NCBI GenBank assembly: GCA_027490095.1
Contig: JAIXYT010000051.1
Coordinates: forward strand, 62,001-126,000
Reading direction: 5' to 3'
Source of the DNA: Sphingomonadales bacterium
GTDB lineage: Bacteria; Pseudomonadota; Alphaproteobacteria; Sphingomonadales; Sphingomonadaceae
DNA: 64,000 nt
In this document: positions 1 through 9,453 of the stretch, in pieces
Numbering within the stretch: the first letter of the stretch is position 1
Layout: each line of letters opens with the position of its first letter
Translations under genes and position numbers: made by a program
Notes under the pieces: model-generated
The model's input: the letters and a program-made list of their open reading frames with translations, nothing else
What the model was told of the DNA's origin: nothing
The model's database searches: none

Positions 1-1
1 C

Positions 2-151
2 GACCGCGTGCCTAGCGGCATGCGCCGGGCCCTTGCGGCACTGGCAGCCACGGTAAACAGTCTGATCGTCGATGATGTTCGGTGGTTCGGCGGCGAATCC
101 GAGTACCGGGAACTCCGCTGCCGGCCCACGCGCTCTCTCTTGAGGGCATGA
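2..151 (+). CDS. 3' end of an unidentified gene (partial)
   Basis: An open frame enters from outside the window and stops at a TGA at 149-151, giving 49 codons. The translated tail contains 'GMRRALAALAATVNSL' followed by an Arg-rich C-terminus. I do not recognise a family. Alanine and arginine content fits a real GC-rich coding end, but so short a piece could be chance. The next feature downstream is an inverted-repeat operator, so a transcription unit boundary here is plausible. Confidence 0.3.
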   Translation, partial: DRVPSGMRRALAALAATVNSLIVDDVRWFGGESEYRELRCRPTRSLLRA

Positions 152-211
152 CCTATCGGCTGTGAGAACCTGATCTGCCCATGCATGAATATCGCGCAGG
201 CAGCTGGAGTT

Positions 212-232
212 CTATTGATTTTTGATCAATAG
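212..232. promoter_or_regulatory. Operator site 1 (perfect inverted repeat)
   Basis: This is the most symmetric copy of the recurring 21-bp site, with arms CTATTGAT and ATCAATAG around a 5-nt spacer. On the reverse strand its core TTGATCAAAAATCAATAG is identical over 18 nt to the copy at 18288-18308. It lies about 100 nt upstream of the DUF819 gene. I infer that it binds one or both of the GntR regulators encoded nearby. Confidence 0.7.
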
Positions 233-334
233 CGGCTACAGACTTCCGCCAAGGCAGCGACGAACACCGATGAAGCTGGGCATTGAAGCTGCGGCGGCTG
301 ATCGGCATTCGCGCAAGATAGCGGACGTAGAGCA

Positions 335-1477
335 TTGACGCTGATACCTGCTGCGCAGCCGCTGGCGGTCCTTGCCGGCCTCGCCACAATCGTAGCCTTG
401 GCCACGATGATCGCCCGCACACGCATTGGTTCACGTCTTTCGCCGGCGCCGATCCTGGTAATCCTGTCGGCCTGCGCGACGTCTCTTGGTCTCATGCCGG
501 CGGATAGCGAGGTTCATAAGTTCATTGGCAGCGCGCTGGCCCCTGTAGCTGTTGCTCTTTTGCTGCTCCCCGCAAATCTGCGCACCATCCTGTCTACAGC
601 AAGCCCGGTTCTGATGGCCTTTGCTCTTGGCGTTGTGTTTTCACTCGCAGGCGCCGCTTTGGCGATGGTGCTGCTTCCGCTCGGTGCGGACGGACCGGCC
701 CTAGCCGGACTTTATGCGGCGGTTGTTTCGGGCGGCATGGTCAACCTCATTTCGGTTGGGGACGCTGCGGGAATATTCACCCGGTCTCCTACCCTCCTTG
801 CGGCTATCATCAGTGGCAGCGTCCTGGTTGACGTCGTCTATCTGGCGGTTGTCGGATGGCTGGGTCGCCATCCTATGCTTTCAGGCGCGTTTGCGCCTTT
901 GCCCGTAGAGCATTCCACGGCCTTGAACGTGGCCGCGCCGCTTGAAGAGGCGGACCTGCTGCCGCCCCTGCCAGCTCTGGCTATTGCTCTGGCGACAGCA
1001 TTGGGGATCGTCGCAGCCTCAACAGCCATTGCCGGCTGGATTAGCCAGCCTTCTCTTTCAATCGTGATCGTTGGAACGATCGCTTTGCTGGTCGCCAACG
1101 TCTTTCCACTGCAGATTCGCCGGCTGGGCAATCAGCAGCCTGTGGCCATGCTGCTGTTGTTCCTGTTCCTCGCTTCGATCACGGGCGGAGCAGCGATCGG
1201 CGACTTGGGGCGAATGGCGTTGCTGGTGGCGTGCTTCGCAACCATCGTTTACGCCGTGCACCTTACACTCCTGCTTTCCGTCGGTCGAAAGATGGGGCTT
1301 CCACTGCCTACGCTGCTCACCGGGTCGATTGCCGGGATTGGCGGGCCTTCCATCACGGCCGCCATGTCGGGCGCGATGGGATGGACCAGTTTGGTGCTGC
1401 CCGGAACGCTTGCGGCCACTTTGGGCCTCGGGATTGGAACCTATCTGGGACTGGCCGTCTACGGTCTGCTGCGCTGA
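335..1477 (+). CDS. DUF819 family integral membrane protein
   Basis: This 380-aa protein is almost entirely hydrophobic, with about ten predicted membrane segments. The stretch 'LSPAPILVILSACATSLGL' near residues 35-53 and the Gly-rich 'VSGGMVNLISVGDAAG' fit the DUF819 (YjcL-like) family of inner-membrane proteins, whose substrate is not established. The start used is TTG at 335, which keeps the first membrane helix; an ATG at 407 is an alternative that would remove most of it. Operator site 1 lies upstream. The 3' end overlaps the convergent serine hydrolase gene by 19 nt. Its place in a catabolic island suggests a transporter role, which is inference. Confidence 0.75.
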   Translation: MTLIPAAQPLAVLAGLATIVALATMIARTRIGSRLSPAPILVILSACATSLGLMPADSEVHKFIGSALAPVAVALLLLPANLRTILSTASPVLMAFALGVVFSLAGAALAMVLLPLGADGPALAGLYAAVVSGGMVNLISVGDAAGIFTRSPTLLAAIISGSVLVDVVYLAVVGWLGRHPMLSGAFAPLPVEHSTALNVAAPLEEADLLPPLPALAIALATALGIVAASTAIAGWISQPSLSIVIVGTIALLVANVFPLQIRRLGNQQPVAMLLLFLFLASITGGAAIGDLGRMALLVACFATIVYAVHLTLLLSVGRKMGLPLPTLLTGSIAGIGGPSITAAMSGAMGWTSLVLPGTLAATLGLGIGTYLGLAVYGLLR

Positions 1478-2724
1478 CTGTGGTACCTCAAATGCTGTTC
1501 GCGCTCCCCCGATCGGAAAAGCTGCATCCCGGCCCCGGATTCCACAAAAACAAGCAGCAGGTCGTTCAGGTGAGGGGTGCCGGCAAATCTCCACCCACCC
1601 GGAACTGCCAAATAGGGCCCGCGCCCATCGACGATCAGCCTGCCGTTCTTCGCCTCGACAATTGTCGTGCGCAACCGGCCCGGCGCAACCTCACGTGTGC
1701 CCGTATAGACCCCGGCCAGCTCATTCGCCCGATCGGATGGCATGTCGACTGGTGGTGAGAGGTCCGTCCAGGCCGCGGCGAGAGCTCCCCAGCACAACGG
1801 CGCGTTAAACGGGTTTTTCACCGGCCAACGAGCAGAAGCCACAAGCAGCTTGTTGTGCTGGGGCGCAAGCAAAAGGAGTGTCGCACAACCGGGAAGGGAA
1901 CCGGTATGCCCGGCCAAGGCAACGCGTCCTGCCTGCAGGAAGGTAAAGCCCAACCCCTGTCCCAGCCTTTGGGCAGGATCCATGACCACCGGCCGGAACA
2001 GTTTCACAGCCGCCTCCCCTCGGACCGGCGTGTCGGGTTCCTGTCGGCTAGCTCGGAGCCAACCAATCCCCAGCCTAACCAAGTCTGCCAGGGTCATGCG
2101 CACGCCACCCGAGGGCAGGAAAAAGGGATGAAGGCGAACGCCGGGCGTAACCTGCCTGCTCCATTCCGCGGACCTAATGCCGAGAGGTTCGAAGAGCAGA
2201 GATTTCGCGCCGGCACAGATCGCCGCGTTCCCCACGCGCCGCGCTGCCCTCGCTGCAATGGCCGGGCCCAGATTCGAGTAGGCGAGCGCATCGCGCGGCT
2301 GGAAAGCCGGGCCGGGCCATGCCGGGCCCGGGATCATCGAACGCCAGCTTCGGCTTGCTTTCTCGCACAAGAGTGCGTCGCCGCTTGGAAGGCCGGACCG
2401 GTGCGCGAGAAGATCCCCAATCTTTACTGAATTGGCGACCACATTCCCGATCTCTGGCAGGCATTGGGAGACCGGCAGATCGACTGCGTCTTGCATGGTC
2501 AGCACGGTCGCGGTGATCAATTTGGTAAGCGATCCCATGGCGAGAACCGATGTCTGGGCGTCGTCTGACCCCGGGGATCGACCCCAGAGTCCGTTCCCGT
2601 CGGCTACCGCAACCGAGAGGCATGCTTCACAGCGAAGCTGCGTTGGTAGGTCGGCCAGCAATTGGCTCGCAAGGCCGCCGAGGCGCGGATCGAATTCCAA
2701 CGCGATCTCTTTATTTTCGATCAC
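1459..2724 (-). CDS. Serine hydrolase, class C beta-lactamase fold
   Basis: A 421-aa member of the beta-lactamase-related / penicillin-binding-like serine hydrolases. The three active-site motifs are visible: S65-L-T-K68, Y149-S-N151 and H273-T-G275. No clear signal peptide is seen, so it is probably cytoplasmic, unlike the two other serine hydrolases in this island. These enzymes act as esterases, amidases or D-aminopeptidases; the substrate is unknown. The start used is GTG at 2724, which lies inside operator site 2, so the true start may be a little further downstream. It is divergent from the first GntR regulator. Confidence 0.75.
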   Translation of the reverse strand: MIENKEIALEFDPRLGGLASQLLADLPTQLRCEACLSVAVADGNGLWGRSPGSDDAQTSVLAMGSLTKLITATVLTMQDAVDLPVSQCLPEIGNVVANSVKIGDLLAHRSGLPSGDALLCEKASRSWRSMIPGPAWPGPAFQPRDALAYSNLGPAIAARAARRVGNAAICAGAKSLLFEPLGIRSAEWSRQVTPGVRLHPFFLPSGGVRMTLADLVRLGIGWLRASRQEPDTPVRGEAAVKLFRPVVMDPAQRLGQGLGFTFLQAGRVALAGHTGSLPGCATLLLLAPQHNKLLVASARWPVKNPFNAPLCWGALAAAWTDLSPPVDMPSDRANELAGVYTGTREVAPGRLRTTIVEAKNGRLIVDGRGPYLAVPGGWRFAGTPHLNDLLLVFVESGAGMQLFRSGEREQHLRYHSQRSRP

Positions 2725-2727
2725 AAA
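2707..2727. promoter_or_regulatory. Operator site 2
   Basis: A weaker copy of the 21-bp site, with left arm CTCTTTAT, spacer TTTCG and right arm ATCACAAA. It sits in the divergent gap between the serine hydrolase (minus) and the first GntR regulator (plus), overlapping the annotated hydrolase start. The position would suit autoregulation of the GntR gene. Confidence 0.5.
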
Positions 2728-2772
2728 CAGCGCAGATCGAACGGGAGGAATTCATCCACGGAGATCATGGTC

Positions 2773-3531
2773 ATGCTCGAACCGATAGAGGCAGCCAGTT
2801 TGCAGGTGATGGTCTACCATCGGCTGAAAGCGGCGCTCATGATGGGTGATTTTGCTCCGGGGCAGGTCCTGCTGATCCGGGACCTGGCCGAGCAGCTTGG
2901 AACCAGTCACATGCCCATCCGGCAAAGCCTGTCGCGTCTGATCTCGGAGCATGCGGTCGTGGAGGATGGCAAGGCGCGGGCTTCTGTCCGAGTGCCCGAG
3001 CTTTCCAATGCGGTGTTCGATGACCTTCGGTCGGCAAGAATTCTGGTGGAGAGTGAAGCTGCAGCTCGAGCGGCTTCTCGCATTTCTCGTGCCGAGGTGC
3101 AGGAACTGGAGCGGCTGAACCTGATCATTGACGAGAGCATTGCGGCCCGGGACGCGGTGAAGGCAATCCGCGCGAACCACGACTTTCACTTTACCCTCTA
3201 TCGCATCGCTGGCTCCGAAACGCTGATGCGGATCATCGAATCTCTCTGGCTTCAGTCTGGACCATACTTCCGCGTACTGATCGAACATTATCTGGCGACC
3301 GTAGAAGCGGATGGGCATGGCCCCGTCATGGAAGAGGCTCTTCGCAGCAATCGCGAAATACTCTCGGCGCTTCAAGCAAATGACCCGTCGGCGGCGCGGG
3401 CTGCGCTCGTCGCGGACATCGAGCAGGCAGCCCGCTTTTTCCTCGCAATGACCGACCAGGAAAGGGCGAAAGGCAGCCTCGATCGCACAACCGAGCCAAG
3501 GCGCCGCCGCGGGAGGCCGCGGGAGAGGTGA
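2773..3531 (+). CDS. GntR family regulator, FCD subgroup (paralogue 1)
   Basis: A 252-aa regulator with an N-terminal winged helix ('VYHRLKAALMMGDFAPGQ', 'LAEQLGTSHMPIRQSLSRL') and a C-terminal all-helical FCD ligand domain carrying 'NHDFHFTLY' and 'ESLWLQSGPYF'. It closely resembles the regulator at 12007-12750. The start is ATG 2773 because GGAG at 2760-2763 is 9 nt upstream and the protein then aligns from residue 1 with its paralogue; ATG 2767 is too close to that site. The C-terminus ends in a basic 'RRRRGRPRER', an AT-hook-like tail. It likely represses the island through the TTGAT-N5-ATCAA sites and responds to a carboxylate effector, by family analogy. Confidence 0.9.
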   Translation: MLEPIEAASLQVMVYHRLKAALMMGDFAPGQVLLIRDLAEQLGTSHMPIRQSLSRLISEHAVVEDGKARASVRVPELSNAVFDDLRSARILVESEAAARAASRISRAEVQELERLNLIIDESIAARDAVKAIRANHDFHFTLYRIAGSETLMRIIESLWLQSGPYFRVLIEHYLATVEADGHGPVMEEALRSNREILSALQANDPSAARAALVADIEQAARFFLAMTDQERAKGSLDRTTEPRRRRGRPRER

Positions 3532-3589
3532 GGTCCATTGAGCTGCCAGTGCATAGCTTTGCCTGCCGTTGTCTGTTTGGCGGCATAGC

Positions 3590-4570
3590 TCATCCCCAAA
3601 CCTCGGAAGATGCGGGCAGCCATTCACCGCCTTCACGCCTAAAACCGCCGAAGCGATCTTCGGCCAGGTGGATCGGACCATCGAGATCGGCAAACTGCAC
3701 GCCCGATGCAGCGGCTACCAGCGCCGGCGCGATGGCAAGCGAAGTTGCAAACATACATCCGACCATACAGCTTAAGCCGAATTTCGGTGCCTCTGCGATA
3801 ATGTCCAGCGCTTCGGTAAGGCCGCCACACTTGTCGAGCTTTATGTTGACGACGCTATAGCGTTCGGAAACCCGTGCCAGATCGGCAAGACTGTGAAAGC
3901 TTTCGTCGGCACAAAGCGGAACCGGGAACTGCAGTGTTTTGAGCGCGTCGTCCGATCGAGCCGGCAGAGGCTGTTCCACCATGATCACCTGGGCTTCGGC
4001 TAGCGCATCTGTCATCCCGACAAGCTCTGCCAAGCTCCAGCCCTCATTGACATCGATCGCCAGCTGGACATCCGGCCGGGCAGCTCGAACTGCCAGCATT
4101 GCATTTGCTGCATCCTTGCTGCCGAGCTTTAATTTCAAGGAATGATATTCTGTCAGCCGCCGCGCTTCGGCTGCCATGTCGGCAGGGTCGGCCATCACGA
4201 TGGTGAACGCAGTCTGCTGGCGTTCCGGGCGGGAAAGCCCCGCTATGTCCCACACACTCCGCCCGCTACGCTTCGCCTCAAGGTCCCACATGGCGCAATC
4301 GAGTGCATTGCGTGCCGGACCAGGCGGCAGGACTGCCTGCAACTTGCGCCGGTCCAGGCCTTCAAGCGACCCGTCTAGGGATTGCAGGAGCGCCACGACG
4401 GAAGCTGGGCTGTGGCCGTAGTGGCTTATTGGGCAGCATTCCCCGCGCCCGATGTTCATTTCGCTGTCAGCCAGATATACAACCACAACTTCCGCTGTTG
4501 CGTAGGCACCGCGAGACACGACGACCGGGCGCGCCATCGCCAGCTCTTCCACCACGATCGACAGCTTCAC
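3590..4570 (-). CDS. Dipeptide epimerase (enolase superfamily)
   Basis: A 326-aa enolase-superfamily enzyme of the muconate-lactonizing subgroup, close to L-Ala-D/L-Glu epimerases. The expected residues are visible: catalytic K146-L-K148, metal ligands D173, E199 and D222, and second catalytic Lys K247 in 'NIKLDKCGG'. Such enzymes epimerise the alpha carbon of the C-terminal residue of a dipeptide. The start is GTG at 4570, overlapping the stop of the CoA ligase as GTGA; a longer open frame upstream is only a shadow of that gene. It is the last gene of a five-gene operon with a nitrilase-fold hydrolase, FAD enzyme, saccharopine-dehydrogenase-like enzyme and acyl-CoA ligase. The actual dipeptide substrate cannot be told from sequence. 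Confidence 0.85.
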   Translation of the reverse strand: MKLSIVVEELAMARPVVVSRGAYATAEVVVVYLADSEMNIGRGECCPISHYGHSPASVVALLQSLDGSLEGLDRRKLQAVLPPGPARNALDCAMWDLEAKRSGRSVWDIAGLSRPERQQTAFTIVMADPADMAAEARRLTEYHSLKLKLGSKDAANAMLAVRAARPDVQLAIDVNEGWSLAELVGMTDALAEAQVIMVEQPLPARSDDALKTLQFPVPLCADESFHSLADLARVSERYSVVNIKLDKCGGLTEALDIIAEAPKFGLSCMVGCMFATSLAIAPALVAAASGVQFADLDGPIHLAEDRFGGFRREGGEWLPASSEVWG

Positions 4571-6174
4571 GCAAACTGCCGATCTGCAAGGAGGGCAAGC
4601 AGCTCCGACCTGAGCCGTTTTTTGTCGGTTTTCCCGGTGGCCGTTAGGGGAAGCGCGTCGCGGACATGAATATCCTCGGGGACCTGCCATCGTGGCAGTT
4701 GCTCGGCCAGAGCATGCTTCACTTGTTCGGTCTCGACCGCGAAGCCGGGTCTGCAGACGACGAACAGAACGGGCCGTTCTCCCCACTTTTCGTCCGGCCG
4801 CGCGATCGCTGCTGCCTGAAGGATGCCATCGACCGACAGCGCCCGACTTTCCAAATCGGAGGAGCTGATCCACTCGCCACCCGACTTGATCAGATCCTTC
4901 GCACGGTCGACGATGACCATGTATCCATCCTGGTCGATGGTTGCGATGTCACCTGTGTCGAACCAGCCGTCTTCAAGTCCTGCGTCGGCATTGAGGTACC
5001 GGCCAACCACCCAGTTGCCGCGAACAAGCAGACGACCTGGCGTCTTGCCGTCGCGAGGAACGGGGTCACCGCAGTCCGAAACGATCCGCCTTTCAAGGCC
5101 GAAAACGGGCCTGCCCTGCCCCAGCTTGCGATCCACGCGTGCCTCCAGCGGCTCATCACGGTGGGACGACTTGAGAAGTCCCGTACCCGCGGAGGGGTTG
5201 GTCTCTGTCATGCCCCAGGAGTGGAAGACATCCAGCCCGGCAGACTCGAGCTGCATCAGCATGGCACGGGATGGCGCTGCCCCACCGATACCAGCACGCT
5301 TGAGACTGCCGAAATCGGGACTCTCACCAGCCGCGTCCAGAATGCCCTGCCACACAGTTGGCACCCCGCATACGAAACTGACCTGTTCACCCTTGATCAA
5401 GTTCAGCAGGGACGGACCGTCGAGCCATCGCCCGGGCAACACGAGGCCAGCGCCTGCCATCGGTGCCGAATGAGCAAGTCCCCACGCATTCGCGTGAAAC
5501 ATCGGAACCACAGGCAACACCGTTTCCTCGCCGCCGATCCGTTGACCTTCGGTCATGCAGCCAGCCATCGCATGCAGCACGCTGGAGCGGTGGGTATAGG
5601 CAACACCCTTTGGGGAGCCGGTCGTGCCTGATGTGAAGCAGATTGCGAAAATGTCAGTCTCGCGCACCGGTACCCAGTCCGCCGGGCCAGGCGAGTCCCA
5701 GATAAGCGCTTCAAAGGGCATTGCGCCATTCAACGTGGCTTCGGCGTCCGAAAGTTCGAACAGTCGAAGAGGGCGCGTGCAGGAGGCTGCGATCTCCTGC
5801 GCCAAGCCGGCAAGATCGGAGTCGAAGAACAAGGCAATGTCTTCGGCAACATCGACCATGTAGGCGAGGTCGGTCGCGGGCATCCTGGGATTGAGGGTGT
5901 GCACTGCGGCACCAATCCCCGGAATCGCATAATAGAGTTCCAGGTGCCGGTGATGGTTCCAGGCGAGGGTCGCCAGCCGATCGCCTGCCTTGAATCCTGC
6001 GGCTGCCAATCCACCCGACAGTCGGCGCGCGCGATTGTAGACGTCTGAATAGCTGCGTCGAACTCGACCTGCGCCGGTAGACGTCACCACTTCCCGGTCG
6101 CCGTGATTTTCGGCTGCGAAAGTCAAAATGTCCCCGACGCGCAGATCGATCCACTGCATTGTGGCGAGCGTCAT
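4567..6174 (-). CDS. AMP-dependent acyl-CoA synthetase/ligase
   Basis: A 535-aa ANL-superfamily adenylate-forming ligase that activates a carboxylic acid with ATP and couples it to CoA. Visible motifs are the P-loop '[10 protein letters not shown]', 'HSWGMTET', 'DTGD', '[16 protein letters not shown]' and the catalytic C-terminal Lys in '[13 protein letters not shown]'. Overall layout resembles medium/long-chain acyl-CoA ligases, but chain length and substrate are uncertain. The start ATG 6174 overlaps the upstream stop as ATGA, and its own stop overlaps the epimerase start, so translation is probably coupled. It would feed the acyl-CoA dehydrogenase, hydratase and dehydrogenase encoded elsewhere in the island. 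Confidence 0.9.
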   Translation of the reverse strand: MTLATMQWIDLRVGDILTFAAENHGDREVVTSTGAGRVRRSYSDVYNRARRLSGGLAAAGFKAGDRLATLAWNHHRHLELYYAIPGIGAAVHTLNPRMPATDLAYMVDVAEDIALFFDSDLAGLAQEIAASCTRPLRLFELSDAEATLNGAMPFEALIWDSPGPADWVPVRETDIFAICFTSGTTGSPKGVAYTHRSSVLHAMAGCMTEGQRIGGEETVLPVVPMFHANAWGLAHSAPMAGAGLVLPGRWLDGPSLLNLIKGEQVSFVCGVPTVWQGILDAAGESPDFGSLKRAGIGGAAPSRAMLMQLESAGLDVFHSWGMTETNPSAGTGLLKSSHRDEPLEARVDRKLGQGRPVFGLERRIVSDCGDPVPRDGKTPGRLLVRGNWVVGRYLNADAGLEDGWFDTGDIATIDQDGYMVIVDRAKDLIKSGGEWISSSDLESRALSVDGILQAAAIARPDEKWGERPVLFVVCRPGFAVETEQVKHALAEQLPRWQVPEDIHVRDALPLTATGKTDKKRLRSELLALLADRQFA

Positions 6175-7316
6175 TGATTGGGCTCCGAAGCAAGTAATCT
6201 GCGCAACGACAAGCGCCGGCGCTGGCCATCAGAGAGCATCTCGAACGCCTCGAGGCCTCCTCCGCCGGGCGAGATGATGGATGCCTGTGCGAAGAAGGCG
6301 GCCGGGCTCAGACATTCCGGGGCCATCACGCCGATCTGCGGCACAGCACGTTCAGCCAGAAGGAGCGCAACCGCCGCTGCGGGAACAGCTGTCGACTGTT
6401 CCATCGATATGCGCGTTGCGCTTTCGAACCGGATCGTCCGGCCACGCGCTGATACATCAATCAGCATTCCGCTCATCCCGTCGTCCGCGGCATCTATCCC
6501 TTCGGCAATGCGATCCCAGGCTGTATCGATGAAAAGGCCCTGATCGACGGCGCGGGCAAGTTCCCATGCCCGGCGCAATAATCCAGGGTTGGTCATCCCG
6601 CCGCGCAGAACGGCCGTGCAGCCTGCAAAGCGGGGCAACGTCAGAGGTTCCGGATGGCCAAGCCGAACGACCGTCACGGGTCCAATTGGATCAGGGAAGC
6701 CGATCTCCAATGGCTCCAGCGCATCCCAGTCCGGAACCTGATCCACGTTAGGAATCGCCGTCCTGAAGCAGTGGACAAGATGGGCAAATATTCCACGCGT
6801 CAGATCCGCATCGGGCGCACACCAAGCGATTTCGGCATGGCCATCGCGCTCTGCCCCAAGATGGTCAAGCGCCGCCCGCACCAAGATATTTGTGGTCCCG
6901 GGGGCAGCGCCTGCCCCGACGATGGCAGCTATGCCTGCCTGCCTGACTTCCGTGTCCAGAGCCAAAAGGTCTTCAGTAGCATCCACGTCGTCGCAGATGT
7001 CGACGTAAGGTGTTTTCGTTTCGATTGCCGCATCCAGCACAGCGGTGCCCAGTCGGAAGAAGGGCCCGGCCAGATTGACGACTGCATCAGAGCCCGCCAA
7101 GGCGCCGACAAGTGCTGCCCTGTTGGTCAACACATCAGCAACGACGACATGCGCTCCCAGATCGCCAAGTCGGGAAACCGCCTGCGGCGAGAAATGCTTG
7201 TCGATTGCAACCAGGTGCGCGCCAGGTGCGCCCTTGCGGAGCAGCCCGCAGCATTCCAGCCCCTGGGAGCCGCCCGCGCCGACAATCGCGAGCCGGTCTG
7301 TCTTTCCATTCGTCAC
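6171..7316 (-). CDS. Saccharopine dehydrogenase-like NAD(P)-binding oxidoreductase
   Basis: A 381-aa protein with an N-terminal Rossmann fold ('LAIVGAGGSQGLECC') and the 'VNLAGPFFRLGTAVLDAAIE' stretch typical of saccharopine dehydrogenase NADP-binding family proteins. Family members act on imines or secondary amines, or as reductases of unknown substrate. The start is GTG at 7316, overlapping the preceding stop as GTGA. The operon context (FAD oxidoreductase upstream, CoA ligase downstream) suggests a redox step on an amine or hydroxy-acid intermediate before CoA activation; this is inference. Confidence 0.75.
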   Translation of the reverse strand: MTNGKTDRLAIVGAGGSQGLECCGLLRKGAPGAHLVAIDKHFSPQAVSRLGDLGAHVVVADVLTNRAALVGALAGSDAVVNLAGPFFRLGTAVLDAAIETKTPYVDICDDVDATEDLLALDTEVRQAGIAAIVGAGAAPGTTNILVRAALDHLGAERDGHAEIAWCAPDADLTRGIFAHLVHCFRTAIPNVDQVPDWDALEPLEIGFPDPIGPVTVVRLGHPEPLTLPRFAGCTAVLRGGMTNPGLLRRAWELARAVDQGLFIDTAWDRIAEGIDAADDGMSGMLIDVSARGRTIRFESATRISMEQSTAVPAAAVALLLAERAVPQIGVMAPECLSPAAFFAQASIISPGGGGLEAFEMLSDGQRRRLSLRRLLASEPNQ

Positions 7317-8431
7317 GAAAGCATCCGTTCAACATGGGCCGCAACGGCCAGGGACGCCGTCAGCCCCGGGGATTCCATTCCGAACAGATGCACCTGCGCC
7401 GGCAAGCCATGGTCGCGTTCACCCAGAATCATGAAGTCTGCCGGGGGCTGGCCGGGCCCTGTCAGCTTCGGCCTGATACCGGAATAATCCGGATGAATTC
7501 GGTCATCGGGCAGCGCAGGCCACCAACGCCGCACGGCGGCCTCAAAGTCTGCCGTCCTCGCTGGATCAACAGTGTAGTCAAGCTTGTCGACCCATTCGAC
7601 ATCCGGTCCGAACCGCGCCCGCCCAGCAAGGTCGAGAGTCATGTGGATCCCGAGACCGCCGTCTGCAGGCACAGGGTAGACGAGGAGTTCGCATGGAGGT
7701 GACGCCGCGAGCGAGAAATAGTTGCCCTTGGCCAGATACAGGGTCGGCACCACCTCAGATGGAAAGCCCTCGGTGACGGAAGCGATCTCTGTTGCGCCGA
7801 AGCCGGCGGCATTGATCAACCTCCTGCATTCAAGTTGCATGCCATCGGGCCCTGCAACATCAACAAGATAGCCGTTAGGACATGGTGAGACCCGCTCCAC
7901 GGGAGCGTGAAACGCGATCATGCCCCCCGCCCTCTCCAGATCTCCCCTCAGCGCAAGCATCAACGCCGGTCCGTCGACGATGCCGGAAGACGGCGAGTAC
8001 AGGGCTTCCACAGCGGACAATTGAGGCGCCGCGCGCTGCAGTCGCGACCGATCCCACAGGTCCAGATCATCCAGGCCGCATGTTCGAGCATTCGCTGCAA
8101 TTACCCGCAGAGTGTCGCGCTCATCGTCCTCGGTTGCCACGATCAGCTTTCCGGTCTGCCTGTGCGCAATCCCGTGGCTCTGGCAGTATCGGTACAGTCG
8201 CTCCTTGCCTTCAAGGCAGAGGCGGGCCTTCAGACTTCCTGGCCGATAGTAGATGCCTGCGTGTATCACTTCGGAATTTCGAGAACTGATACCTGTGCCG
8301 ATGTCGCCACCCTTCTCCAGCAGCAGAACCTCGCTGCCCTTCATCGCAAGTTGCGCGGCAATCGCGATACCAATCACGCCGCCCCCGATGACGATGGTAT
8401 CCACTGAGCCACTTTGGGCGGACTCGCTCAT
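7313..8431 (-). CDS. FAD-dependent oxidoreductase, L-2-hydroxyglutarate dehydrogenase-like
   Basis: A 372-aa FAD enzyme with the N-terminal dinucleotide motif 'IVIGGGVIGIAIAAQLA' and the 'SSRNSEVIHAGIYY' segment characteristic of the LhgO / L-2-hydroxyglutarate oxidase branch of DAO-type oxidoreductases. These oxidise 2-hydroxy acids or alpha-amino acids and pass electrons to O2 or a quinone. The start ATG 8431 overlaps the nitrilase stop as ATGA. The C-terminal 'FGMESPGLTASLAVAAHV' is also typical. In this operon it probably oxidises the product released by the upstream amidohydrolase; substrate unknown. Confidence 0.85.
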   Translation of the reverse strand: MSESAQSGSVDTIVIGGGVIGIAIAAQLAMKGSEVLLLEKGGDIGTGISSRNSEVIHAGIYYRPGSLKARLCLEGKERLYRYCQSHGIAHRQTGKLIVATEDDERDTLRVIAANARTCGLDDLDLWDRSRLQRAAPQLSAVEALYSPSSGIVDGPALMLALRGDLERAGGMIAFHAPVERVSPCPNGYLVDVAGPDGMQLECRRLINAAGFGATEIASVTEGFPSEVVPTLYLAKGNYFSLAASPPCELLVYPVPADGGLGIHMTLDLAGRARFGPDVEWVDKLDYTVDPARTADFEAAVRRWWPALPDDRIHPDYSGIRPKLTGPGQPPADFMILGERDHGLPAQVHLFGMESPGLTASLAVAAHVERMLS

Positions 8432-9339
8432 GCGGTAACCCGCTCCTGGATGATAACGCCGAACAGCTCAGGCCGGCGCGTACGGAGGGTGAAGTTGGGA
8501 TGCGCACGCGCTCTGGCCATGTCTGCCGGGTCAAGGTCGGCAATGATCATCTCATCACGAATGTACTCCGTCTGGGCCTCTGCAAGCACGGCCCCCGTCG
8601 GGCTGATGATGATGGCGCCACCTGGATGGTGCGGCTGGTTCGGGTGAGCTGGCGGAAGCGAGTCAAGGGTCCCCGCTCGCCCGGCCTGATCGGTCACGAC
8701 ACAAAAGCAGGCGTTCTCACGGGCACGAAGTCGATAGAGCCGGTAGGCATCCGCGACGAGCGCGCGAGCAGTTGCCTGAGATTCAGGCGTGTCGTCCCAC
8801 TGGCTTGCACGGCCCGCGTGCGGCATCAGGATTACCTCGGCGCCCCCCAACGCCGCCATTCTCGGCACCTCGGGAATCTCGTTGTCATAGCAAATCACGA
8901 TTGCGATCTTGGCTTTGCCAATGTCGAAAACCGTTAGCGAACGGCCGCCCTTGAAGAGTAGTGTCTCGTCACGGGATGGATGCAGCTTGCGCTGCTTTCC
9001 AACAAAGCCCTGAGGGCCGACCAACACCTGCGTGTTGAAGACGATGTCGTCTTCCTTCTCCGCTAGCCCAGCTGCGATGTACAAGCGATGCTGCGCGGCC
9101 AGATTGGCGAGGCGCCTTGTTGAAGTGCCATCCGGGACGCGCTCGGCCAGCGCCCAGGTGTCCGGCGCGCAATGCCCGTGAATCACCAGCTCCGGAAGTA
9201 GCAACAAATCCGCCTCAGCCGCCGCGGCATCCTCACAGGCCTTCTCGATCGCCTTCCAGGTTTCATCCGGCTTGCCCAAGCGGCTGTTCATGCTCGCAGC
9301 AGCCACTCGCAATGCGTCCACGACCTGTTCTCCGCTCAC
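8428..9339 (-). CDS. Carbon-nitrogen hydrolase (nitrilase superfamily amidase)
   Basis: A 303-aa nitrilase-fold enzyme with the full Glu-Lys-Cys triad: E50 in 'LLLPELVIHG', K118 in 'KQRKLHPSRDE' and C150 in 'IVICYDNEIPE'. Such enzymes hydrolyse amides or N-carbamoyl groups more often than true nitriles. The start is GTG 9339; no strong ribosome-binding site is seen, so a slightly different start is possible. It is the first gene of the minus-strand operon 9339 to 3590, and operator site 3 lies 15 nt upstream. Confidence 0.85.
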   Translation of the reverse strand: MSGEQVVDALRVAAASMNSRLGKPDETWKAIEKACEDAAAAEADLLLLPELVIHGHCAPDTWALAERVPDGTSTRRLANLAAQHRLYIAAGLAEKEDDIVFNTQVLVGPQGFVGKQRKLHPSRDETLLFKGGRSLTVFDIGKAKIAIVICYDNEIPEVPRMAALGGAEVILMPHAGRASQWDDTPESQATARALVADAYRLYRLRARENACFCVVTDQAGRAGTLDSLPPAHPNQPHHPGGAIIISPTGAVLAEAQTEYIRDEMIIADLDPADMARARAHPNFTLRTRRPELFGVIIQERVTA

Positions 9340-9353
9340 TCAAGGTTTTCACT

Positions 9354-9374
9354 ATGTTGATCTTAGATCACAAA
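9354..9374. promoter_or_regulatory. Operator site 3
   Basis: The 21-bp site with TTGAT at 9357-9361, spacer CTTAG and ATCACAAA at 9367-9374. It lies between the end of the TonB receptor gene and the nitrilase start, so it should control the five-gene catabolic operon separately from the receptor. Confidence 0.65.
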
Positions 9375-9453
9375 TACGTCAATCGAGGCTGCATGCATAA
9401 CTGCTCGGCAAGCCGAAGCGAGGAATGGCTTTGGTGCAGCCTCTATGTCAGAT

